Assembly (NCBI GenBank): GCA_964613385.1
Contig: CAZTGZ010000054.1
Coordinates: forward strand, 1-14,703
DNA from: CAZTGZ01 sp964613385
GTDB lineage: Bacteria > Bacteroidota > Bacteroidia > NS11-12g > UBA9320
Direction: 5' to 3'
Length of the DNA: 14,703 nt
Part shown: positions 1 to 5,911 of the stretch, piece after piece
How the letters are laid out: each line of letters starts with the position of its first letter
Position numbering within the stretch: the stretch's first letter is position 1
Made by a program: the position numbers and the translations under genes
The notes under the pieces: generated by a model
What the model was told of the DNA's origin: nothing
Database searches by the model: none
What the model saw: only the letters and a program-made list of their open reading frames with translations

Positions 1-9
1 GGTATAATT

Positions 10-327
10 ATGTTTGAAACCATCAAAAAACTACTCGGTTTGCAGCCATCCGTCGACTATTACGAGTTGGTTAAACAAGGAGCCATCATACTCGACGTTA
101 GAAGCAAAGGAGAATACAGTTCCGGACATATCAAAGGTTCAGTGAATATACCATTGGACCAATTGAATTCCAATCTGCAGAAACTGAAAGACAAAGACAA
201 ACCGATCATCACCTGTTGTGCATCCGGTATGCGCAGTGCATCTGCGAAATCCATCCTTAAATCGAAGGGATACTCGCAGGTTTATAACGGAGGTGGCTGG
301 TACGGATTGAATAGAAAAATCAAATGA
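10..327 (+). CDS. Single-domain rhodanese-like sulfurtransferase
   Basis: A 105-residue protein made of one rhodanese domain. Seen: the substrate-side motif LDVRSKGEYSSGHIKGSVNIP (about residues 28-48, abbreviated as DVR..GEY..GHI.GS.NIP) and the active-site loop C-A-S-G-M-R, with the expected persulfide-carrying Cys at residue 70 and Arg at 75. Another Cys (69) precedes it. There is no signal peptide or membrane segment, so it should be cytoplasmic. Family members carry sulfane sulfur from donors to acceptors; the physiological substrate cannot be read from the sequence. The stop codon overlaps the start of the next gene (ATGA), which also carries a rhodanese domain, suggesting coupled expression of a cytoplasmic and an exported sulfurtransferase. 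Only nine bases precede the ATG, so the promoter is outside the window. Confidence 0.9.
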   Translation: MFETIKKLLGLQPSVDYYELVKQGAIILDVRSKGEYSSGHIKGSVNIPLDQLNSNLQKLKDKDKPIITCCASGMRSASAKSILKSKGYSQVYNGGGWYGLNRKIK

Positions 328-1064
328 AGGAAATGAAGATTTATAGAAATTTCGATTTTTTACTGGCAGCCATTTTATCCGTTTTTGCTCTTACGGGATG
401 CGGACAAGGTTCGGTGCAAAACCAAACACAAGGTGTTAATTATCAGTTAAATGCCCAGGAGTTTTATCAAAAAATGCAGGCTCTGAAAGAATCCCCCATT
501 TTAGATGTACGCACTGCAGGCGAATTTGCCGGAGGATCCATTCCGGGTGCGGTAAACAAAGACTGGAATGGTCCTGATTTTAAAGCTACCGTAGCTAAAA
601 TGGACAAGAACACGCCGGTTTTGGTGTATTGTTTAAGCGGTGGTCGGAGTAGCAGCGCGGCTTCCTATATGCGTTCTCAGGGCTTTAAGGAAGTTTATGA
701 ACTGAATGGCGGTATGTTGGGTTGGCGTTCAGCGGGATTACCTCAAACACAAAGCAAATCGGCGGCGGCTCAAATGTCTTTTGAAGAATATACCCGGCAG
801 GTTTCAACCGGACAAGTTCTGGTTGACTTTTATGCAGATTGGTGTGGTCCTTGCAAAAAAATGAAGCCTGAACTTGAAGAACTGGCCAAAGAAAAAAGTG
901 GTAGCCTGACCATCATCAGAATCAATGCAGATGAAAATCAGGAACTGGCTAATAGAATGGAAGTGAGCGGCTTGCCAAAGCTGATTTTGTACCGCGACCA
1001 CACCGTTGTGTGGGAAAAAACCGGTTATGCCGGAAAAGCCGAAATTTCCGGTTATTTGCAATAG
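324..1064 (+). CDS. Exported lipoprotein with rhodanese and thioredoxin domains
   Basis: A 246-residue fusion. A hydrophobic signal segment (about 10-25) ends in the lipobox L-T-G-C with lipidation Cys26. A rhodanese domain (about 40-140) has DVRTAGEF and the loop C-L-S-G-G-R with Cys103 and Arg108. A linker rich in Q, S and A (about 140-150) leads to a thioredoxin domain (about 151-246) with the active site W-C-G-P-C at 173-177 and the cis-proline context G-L-P at 216-218. I infer a membrane-anchored periplasmic protein in which thioredoxin could reduce the persulfide or disulfide formed on the rhodanese Cys; no substrate is shown. Acidic residues do not follow Cys26, so the known Bacteroidota surface-export signal is not apparent. 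The ATG at 324 overlaps the previous stop by ATGA; Met4 (333) is an alternative start that keeps the lipobox. Confidence 0.88.
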   Translation: MKEMKIYRNFDFLLAAILSVFALTGCGQGSVQNQTQGVNYQLNAQEFYQKMQALKESPILDVRTAGEFAGGSIPGAVNKDWNGPDFKATVAKMDKNTPVLVYCLSGGRSSSAASYMRSQGFKEVYELNGGMLGWRSAGLPQTQSKSAAAQMSFEEYTRQVSTGQVLVDFYADWCGPCKKMKPELEELAKEKSGSLTIIRINADENQELANRMEVSGLPKLILYRDHTVVWEKTGYAGKAEISGYLQ

Positions 1065-1096
1065 TCGCAATCCTTCATTGTTTGCAATGGGGCTTG

Positions 1097-1104
1097 TATA
1101 TTTG
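1097..1104 (+). promoter_or_regulatory. Candidate -7 box (TATATTTG) for the DUF4290 gene
   Basis: TATATTTG fits the Bacteroidota -7 consensus TAnnTTTG. A TTG at 1078-1080 could be a poorly spaced -33 element. Only five bases separate the box from the ATG at 1110, so transcription may start at or next to the start codon. The box overlaps the right arm of a GTCGCAA/TTGCGAC inverted repeat (1064-1070 and 1102-1108). Confidence 0.5.
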
Positions 1105-1109
1105 CGACA

Positions 1110-1751
1110 ATGAATAAGTATCTCGAATACAACACTGAGTTACCTCCGATGATTATATCGGAATACGGCCGGTGTGTACAGCAGATGGTGGAACATATCT
1201 GTTCAACCGAAGACCGCGAAACCCGAAGCAGAATGGCCAAAACGGTCATTCAGATTATGATAAACCTGAATCCACAGGTTAAAGAAGTTGACAACTATCG
1301 TCAAAAACTATGGGATCATCTGTATATGATCAGCGAATTTCGTCTGGATGTGGATGCGCCATTTCCTCCTCCCAGCAAAGAAGTTATTGCCCAAAAACCT
1401 GAGCCGGTGCCTTATAAGGACACCATGATCAAATTCAGATTTTATGGCCGTAATCTTCAGGAAATGTGTGAACAGGCAGCTGAAATGGAAGAAGGCGTTA
1501 TGAAAACCGCTTTCATCAACTACATCGCCTCTTTTATGGTGAATTCATCGCGAAACTGGAATGATGAAAACCTGACCCCTCATGTGGTAGCCGAACATAT
1601 TCACACCTTATCTAAAGGGAAGTTGGATATAAATCCGGAGTCTCTGGACATACATATAGAGCATTCATTTGTCAAGAAACCGATGCTGAAGTTGGGAAAA
1701 CCCGGCAATGGGTTCAAGAAGAAGAAAAAAAACAACAGAAACCGTCGCTGA
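1110..1751 (+). CDS. DUF4290 family protein
   Basis: A 213-residue soluble protein that I recognise as the DUF4290 family, known mainly from Bacteroidota and often found just upstream of murA; its function is unknown. Seen: a start typical of the family (MNKYLEYNTELPP), predominantly helical sequence, no signal peptide and no membrane segment. A strongly basic tail (last 15 residues almost all K, R, N) could bind nucleic acid or an acidic surface, but this is only inference. The tail is encoded partly by a run of eight A at 1725-1732. The stop TGA (1749-1751) is followed by one T and then the murA ATG, so the two are probably translationally coupled. A TAnnTTTG box lies five bases before the ATG. 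Confidence 0.88.
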   Translation: MNKYLEYNTELPPMIISEYGRCVQQMVEHICSTEDRETRSRMAKTVIQIMINLNPQVKEVDNYRQKLWDHLYMISEFRLDVDAPFPPPSKEVIAQKPEPVPYKDTMIKFRFYGRNLQEMCEQAAEMEEGVMKTAFINYIASFMVNSSRNWNDENLTPHVVAEHIHTLSKGKLDINPESLDIHIEHSFVKKPMLKLGKPGNGFKKKKKNNRNRR

Positions 1752-1752
1752 T

Positions 1753-3057
1753 ATGGGTTCATTCGTGATTGAAGGCGGACATCCGCTTCGGGGAGAAATT
1801 CAACCGCAAGGCGCCAAGAATGAGGCACTTCAAATTCTGTCGGCGGTTTTATTAACAGCTGATGAAGTGATCATTCACAATGTACCGAACATTCTGGATG
1901 TCAATAAACTCATAGAGCTGATCGGTGGTTTGGGTGTAACGACCAAAAATTTAGGAAACGGAAGCTGGTCTTTTCAGGCCAACAATCCCGACCTGAATTA
2001 TATGAATTCTGAAGAGTTCAGAAAGAAAGCAGCCGGATTGCGCGGATCGATTATGATCATCGGACCTTTGCTGGCCCGGTTTGGCAAGGGCTATATTCCG
2101 AGTCCGGGAGGTGACAAAATTGGCCGGAGACGCCTGGACACACACTTTCTCGGATTTGAAGCTTTAGGAGCAAAATTCAGATTCCTGAAAGAAGAGAATT
2201 TCTATCAGGTGGAATCTGAAAAACTCAAGGGAAGTTACATGCTTCTGCACGAAGCTTCAGTAACCGGAACCGCCAATATTTTAATGGCTGCCGTACTGGC
2301 AGAAGGGGAAACAACCATTTATAATGCAGCTTGCGAACCCTATGTTCAGCAATTGTGTCATATGCTCGTTCGCATGGGTGCAAAAATAGATGGCATTGGG
2401 TCCAACCTACTGAAAATACAAGGTGTGCCATCTTTGAATGGAACGACACATACCCTGCTTCCGGACATGATTGAAACAGGTAGTTTTATGGCCATGGCTG
2501 CCATTAATGCCGGAGAAATCACCATTAAAAATGCCGGTGTACATCAGCTGGGTATCATTCCGGAAACTTTCAGAAGGTTGGGTCTGAAATTTGACATCCA
2601 GGGAGATGACATTTATGTTCCGGCTCAGGAGCATTACGAGATTGAATCATTTATTGATGGCTCAATGCTCACCATTGCAGATGCGCCTTGGCCCGGACTG
2701 ACTCCCGATTTATTGAGTGTAATTTTGGTGATGTGCACCCAGGCCAAGGGAAATGTGCTCATCCATCAGAAAATGTTTGAAAGCCGCCTGTTTTTTGTCG
2801 ACAATCTGATTGATATGGGCGCTCAAATTATACTTTGCGACCCCCATCGCGCAACCGTTATGGGATTAGACCGAAGGATAAATCTGCGCGGCATACAAAT
2901 GACTTCACCTGATATCCGCGCCGGGGTTTCATTGCTGATAGCAGCCATGAGCGCCAAGGGAAAAAGCATCATTCACAATATAGAACAAATTGACCGGGGC
3001 TATCAGAATATTGAGCAAAGATTAACTGCCCTTGGAGCCAATATTTCCAGAATGTAA
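1753..3057 (+). CDS. murA: UDP-N-acetylglucosamine 1-carboxyvinyltransferase MurA (Asp-type)
   Basis: A 434-residue cytoplasmic enzyme that transfers enolpyruvate from phosphoenolpyruvate to UDP-GlcNAc, the first committed step of peptidoglycan synthesis. Seen: the N-terminal QGAKNEAL motif with Lys22, the segment GPLLARFGKGY near 106-116, the catalytic loop PGGDKIGRRRLDTH, and DMIETGSFM. The residue normally Cys115 (E. coli) is Asp121 here. Established knowledge: Asp at this position makes MurA insensitive to fosfomycin, which alkylates the Cys; Bacteroidota enzymes commonly have Asp, so this is likely lineage-typical. I chose the ATG at 1753 because the family N-terminus begins just before the FVIEGG segment; the frame is open back to an ATG at 1708, but that would overlap DUF4290. 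The stop TAA shares its last base with the next ATG. Confidence 0.95.
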   Translation: MGSFVIEGGHPLRGEIQPQGAKNEALQILSAVLLTADEVIIHNVPNILDVNKLIELIGGLGVTTKNLGNGSWSFQANNPDLNYMNSEEFRKKAAGLRGSIMIIGPLLARFGKGYIPSPGGDKIGRRRLDTHFLGFEALGAKFRFLKEENFYQVESEKLKGSYMLLHEASVTGTANILMAAVLAEGETTIYNAACEPYVQQLCHMLVRMGAKIDGIGSNLLKIQGVPSLNGTTHTLLPDMIETGSFMAMAAINAGEITIKNAGVHQLGIIPETFRRLGLKFDIQGDDIYVPAQEHYEIESFIDGSMLTIADAPWPGLTPDLLSVILVMCTQAKGNVLIHQKMFESRLFFVDNLIDMGAQIILCDPHRATVMGLDRRINLRGIQMTSPDIRAGVSLLIAAMSAKGKSIIHNIEQIDRGYQNIEQRLTALGANISRM

Positions 3058-3581
3058 TGAACACCAGAAGTTTTTACATCGTCATCCTGGTTTTAGCACT
3101 CATTATTGCCGGAACTGCCTTGAGCAGGGTTTATCATACAAAACAGTTCAAACCTTACCCTGCACCGGCGATCCACCTAAAATCCATAAGTGGAGATTCC
3201 ATTCAATTGAATGATTTTAAAGGAAATTATGTTCTGGTCGATTTTTGGGCTTCCTGGTGCGCCCCATGCCGGAGAGAAAACCAAAACCTGGTGAGAGAAT
3301 ACCATCTGCTTCAAAACCAAAATTTTGGAAAATACGGGTTAAAAGTTCTCAGTGTATCCATAGATGAAGACACAGTTGCCTGGAGGAAAGCTATTAAAAA
3401 CGACCGCCTGTTTTGGACGGAACAAGTCAATGAACCATTGGGCTGGAAAGGCATAACCGTAAATAATTGGGGTGTAAAAAGTATACCGGCTTCCTTTCTC
3501 GTAGACCCTAACGGAATGGTGATTGCTCATCCGGTAAACATAAAAGAACTGCCTGATTTTCTAAAATCATATCAACCATAA
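3057..3581 (+). CDS. TlpA/ResA-like membrane-anchored thioredoxin
   Basis: A 174-residue thiol-disulfide oxidoreductase. One N-terminal hydrophobic segment (about 6-23) works as a signal anchor, so the catalytic domain should face the periplasm. The thioredoxin fold of the TlpA/AhpC-TSA type follows, with the active site W-C-A-P-C at 67-71, the preceding LVDFWAS strand, and the cis-proline context S-I-P-A-S near 146-150. No lipobox is seen. Such proteins reduce disulfides in exported proteins or apocytochromes; the substrate cannot be assigned. It starts with the overlap TAATG at the end of murA, so it is probably translated from the same mRNA. This places a periplasmic reductase in a peptidoglycan-precursor transcription unit. 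Confidence 0.9.
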   Translation: MNTRSFYIVILVLALIIAGTALSRVYHTKQFKPYPAPAIHLKSISGDSIQLNDFKGNYVLVDFWASWCAPCRRENQNLVREYHLLQNQNFGKYGLKVLSVSIDEDTVAWRKAIKNDRLFWTEQVNEPLGWKGITVNNWGVKSIPASFLVDPNGMVIAHPVNIKELPDFLKSYQP

Positions 3582-3583
3582 AG

Positions 3584-3611
3584 TGCCATAATGGCATATT
3601 TTAACATGGCA
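3584..3611 (+). promoter_or_regulatory. Candidate operator: TGCCAT palindrome plus ATGGCA repeat upstream of grpE
   Basis: TGCCATAATGGCA (3584-3596) is an inverted repeat around one central base. A further ATGGCA lies at 3606-3611, 15 bp on from the first copy. The repeats fill the space between the tlpA stop and the -7 box at 3613-3620, where a regulator would contact the promoter. The palindrome could also form a small stem acting as a weak terminator for the upstream operon. A binding protein is not known. Confidence 0.35.
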
Positions 3612-3612
3612 A

Positions 3613-3620
3613 TACTTTTG
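3613..3620 (+). promoter_or_regulatory. Candidate -7 box (TACTTTTG) for grpE-dnaJ
   Basis: TACTTTTG matches TAnnTTTG and is identical to the box before citrate synthase. It lies 20 bases before the grpE ATG at 3641, giving a short leader. No clear TTTG -33 element is seen at the usual spacing; that position is occupied by the TGCCAT/ATGGCA repeats. Confidence 0.5.
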
Positions 3621-3640
3621 CATACAGGGCATCAAAAGCA

Positions 3641-4174
3641 ATGTTTTCTATGTCGAAGAAGAAAAAAATCATGAAAGAAGAAAACGAGGAAGTTAAGAAC
3701 GAGTCGCAAGAAACCCCAACAGAGTCAGAACCGTCTTCTGCAGAAGTGGAACTTCAGGAAATGAAGGACAAGTTTTTGCGTTTATATTCGGAATTTGACA
3801 ATTACAAGAAAAGAACAAGTAAAGAGAGACTCGAACTTTTTAAGACTGCAGGACAGGATATTATCACTTCATTGCTTCCGGTTTTAGATGATTTTGATCG
3901 AACCATGAAAGTCCTGGATGGCTCTAATGACATTCAAGCCATTAAAGAGGGCATACAATTGGTTCACTCGAAATTCAAGGGGATATTGGAACATCAGGGT
4001 TTACAATCTTTTTCAGCCATCAATCAGGAGTTTGATGCCGATTTACATGAAGCCATTACCAATATTCCGGCTCCAACCGATGATATGAAAGGAAAAGTAA
4101 TCGACGAGGTTGAAAAAGGGTATAAATTACATGATAAATTGATACGTTTCGCCAAAGTTGTGGTAGGAGAATAA
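3641..4174 (+). CDS. grpE: Nucleotide exchange factor GrpE
   Basis: A 177-residue co-chaperone that releases ADP from DnaK and acts as a dimer in the cytoplasm. Seen: a charged, probably disordered N-terminus (about 1-34), a long heptad-like helix (about 35-70, containing FLRLYSEFDNYKKR), the middle FDRTMK region, and the C-terminal beta-wing signature DEVEKGYKLHDKLIRFAKVV ending the protein. Length is usual for the family. The start at 3641 follows the -7 box closely; Met4 (3650) and Met11 (3671) are possible alternatives because the first residues are not conserved. One T separates its stop from the dnaJ ATG, so the two co-chaperones are made together. dnaK is not in this window. Confidence 0.95.
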   Translation: MFSMSKKKKIMKEENEEVKNESQETPTESEPSSAEVELQEMKDKFLRLYSEFDNYKKRTSKERLELFKTAGQDIITSLLPVLDDFDRTMKVLDGSNDIQAIKEGIQLVHSKFKGILEHQGLQSFSAINQEFDADLHEAITNIPAPTDDMKGKVIDEVEKGYKLHDKLIRFAKVVVGE

Positions 4175-4175
4175 T

Positions 4176-5297
4176 ATGGCCAAAAGAGATTATTACGAAG
4201 TACTGGGTGTTTCGAGGAATGCCACCGAGCAGGAAATGAAAAAGGCCTATCGGGCATTGGCTGTAAAATATCATCCGGACAGGAATCCGGGCGATAAGGA
4301 GTCTGAAGAGAAATTTAAAGAAGCGGCTGAGGCGTATGATGTATTGAGCAATCCTGAAAAACGGAAGCGCTACGACGCATATGGTCATGCCGGCATGGGA
4401 GGTGCTTCGAGCCAGGGAGGATTTGCAGGTGGGATGAGCATGGATGACATCTTCAGTCAGTTTGGCGATATTTTCGGGGACTCCGGTAATCCGTTTGAGA
4501 GCTTTTTTGGTGGAGGTCGCAGTTCGCGAAGAAATCAGGGAAGCAATGTGCGGATTAAGCTGCGCATGACATTGGAGGAAATGGCCAAAGGGGCTGAGAA
4601 AAAAATAAAATATCAAAAGAAAGTTGTTGCCGAAGGGGTAAAATTCAATACTTGTAGTACTTGTGGAGGCAGGGGAAGCGTGGTTCGGGTTACATCAACT
4701 TTTCTCGGGCAAATGCAAACTTCTTCTCCATGTCCTGCCTGTCAGGGAACAGGTAAAAGCATCTCTCAGCGCCCACCCGGAGCCGATTCTGAAGGGTTAA
4801 TCACCAAAGAAGTCACCACCAGTATTCAAATACCCGCCGGTGTGCAGGCCGGCATGCAACTCAATGTGAGCGGAAAAGGCAATGAAACCGCCGGCGGCAT
4901 CAGCGGAGATTTGTTAATTTTAATTGATGAAGTTCAGCACGACAGCCTTCGCAGGGATAATAACGATGCGATTTATGAGTTGTATATCAGTTTCCCACAG
5001 GCTGCTTTGGGTGAAGAAGTTCAGATACCGACCCTTGATGGAAACGTAAAGATTAAAATTGAACCGGGAACTCAAGCGGGTAAAATTTTGCGCTTGAAAG
5101 GCAAAGGGTTTCCGGATATTAACGGTTATGGGAAAGGCGATCAGCTGATTTACGTGAATGTATGGACCCCAAAGAAGTTAAGTCAGGAAGAAAAGGCTTT
5201 ACTCCGGCAATTATCGCAGTCAGAAAATTTTGATCCTAAGCCGGATGCCGGCGACAAGAGTTTTTTTGAAAGAATGAAGGAGTTTTTTCATCCATAA
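4176..5297 (+). CDS. dnaJ: Chaperone protein DnaJ lacking zinc site I
   Basis: A 373-residue Hsp40 that delivers substrates to DnaK and stimulates its ATPase. Seen: the J domain (1-70) with H-P-D at 33-35, a Gly/Phe-rich stretch (about 71-115, GGFAGGMSMDDIFSQFGDIF), a shortened Cys-rich region, then the two C-terminal substrate-binding domains (about 215-350). Only two CxxCxGxG motifs are present, Cys160/163 and Cys186/189. By order and context they match motifs II and III, which form zinc site II. Motifs I and IV (zinc site I) are replaced by a Cys-free VVAEGVKF segment and a Cys-free RPPGADSEGL segment. In E. coli DnaJ, site II is needed for cooperation with DnaK and site I for DnaK-independent holding activity. 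The stop abuts the ruvC stop with no spacer. Confidence 0.95.
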   Translation: MAKRDYYEVLGVSRNATEQEMKKAYRALAVKYHPDRNPGDKESEEKFKEAAEAYDVLSNPEKRKRYDAYGHAGMGGASSQGGFAGGMSMDDIFSQFGDIFGDSGNPFESFFGGGRSSRRNQGSNVRIKLRMTLEEMAKGAEKKIKYQKKVVAEGVKFNTCSTCGGRGSVVRVTSTFLGQMQTSSPCPACQGTGKSISQRPPGADSEGLITKEVTTSIQIPAGVQAGMQLNVSGKGNETAGGISGDLLILIDEVQHDSLRRDNNDAIYELYISFPQAALGEEVQIPTLDGNVKIKIEPGTQAGKILRLKGKGFPDINGYGKGDQLIYVNVWTPKKLSQEEKALLRQLSQSENFDPKPDAGDKSFFERMKEFFHP

Positions 5298-5885
5298 TTA
5301 TTTGATGGTCAAATGTGGATTTGCGTTCACAAATTGCTTCCAGCTTCCCGCCTTCTTTTTAGTTTTTTTCACAGGTTCAGGCAATCCATCGCTGAAATAG
5401 TGGCAAATAGCAACCGCCATTGCATCTGTTGCATCAAATTCCTTCGGCAAAACATCCAGAGACAAGATGGTCTTAATCATTGCGGCTACCTGTTCCTTAC
5501 TCGCACTACCTGAGCCGGTAATAGCCTGTTTCACCCGCTTGGGGGCATATTCAAAAATAGGCACACCCCGATATAATGCCGCCGACATGGCCACCCCTTG
5601 CGCTCGACCCAATTTCAGCATCGATTGCACATTCTTCCCATAAAAAGGAGCCTCCAACGCCACTTCATCCGGGAAATACTGATCTGTTATAGACAAAACA
5701 CGTTCGAAAATTGTCCGCAGTTTCAAGGCGTGATTTTCCAATTTATCCAACATCACAACACCAATACTCACCAAATACAGTTTCTTTCCCTTGATTCCCA
5801 ACACCCCATAACCCATTATATTTGTTCCCGGATCAATACCCAGTATCAGTCTGTCAAACTCTGCAAAATCCTGACGTGCCATCAT
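5298..5885 (-). CDS. ruvC: Crossover junction endodeoxyribonuclease RuvC
   Basis: A 195-residue Holliday-junction resolvase that cuts paired strands as a dimer at the end of homologous recombination. Seen: the acidic tetrad typical of the family, Asp18 in G-I-D-P-G-T, Glu78 in LEAPFYGKN, and Asp151 and Asp154 in FDATDAMAV; also APKRVKQAITGSGSASKEQV, the conserved DNA-contact region. The C-terminus has a basic extension (KKTKKKAGSWK) beyond the usual core. The frame begins with two consecutive ATGs (5885 and 5882). A -7-like box ends four bases before the second one, so Met2 may be the true start. ruvA and ruvB are not adjacent. Confidence 0.94.
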   Translation of the reverse strand: MMARQDFAEFDRLILGIDPGTNIMGYGVLGIKGKKLYLVSIGVVMLDKLENHALKLRTIFERVLSITDQYFPDEVALEAPFYGKNVQSMLKLGRAQGVAMSAALYRGVPIFEYAPKRVKQAITGSGSASKEQVAAMIKTILSLDVLPKEFDATDAMAVAICHYFSDGLPEPVKKTKKKAGSWKQFVNANPHLTIK

Positions 5886-5886
5886 T

Positions 5887-5894
5887 CAAATTTA
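5887..5894 (-). promoter_or_regulatory. Candidate -7 box (TAAATTTG) for ruvC
   Basis: Read on the minus strand, TAAATTTG matches TAnnTTTG. One base separates it from the first ATG (5885) and four from the second (5882). A transcript starting at the usual distance would begin at or very near the second ATG, leaving no leader. No convincing -33 TTTG is visible. Confidence 0.45.
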
Positions 5895-5911
5895 CACAAA
5901 GCGACCTGAAA

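Noticed and set aside
1708..1752. MurA start at ATG 1708
   Set aside because: It would add 15 basic residues not typical of MurA and lies inside the DUF4290 tail. ATG 1753 follows the DUF4290 stop by one base and matches the family N-terminus.
4056..4616. A 186-codon open frame on the minus strand opposite dnaJ
   Set aside because: It is antisense to the end of grpE and the conserved J and Gly/Phe regions of dnaJ, and its translation has no recognisable protein features.
5817..5824. TATATTTG on the + strand as the promoter of the UPF0104 gene
   Set aside because: It fits the -7 consensus but lies within ruvC about 90 bases before the likely start and has no -33 partner. A chance match in coding sequence is equally likely.
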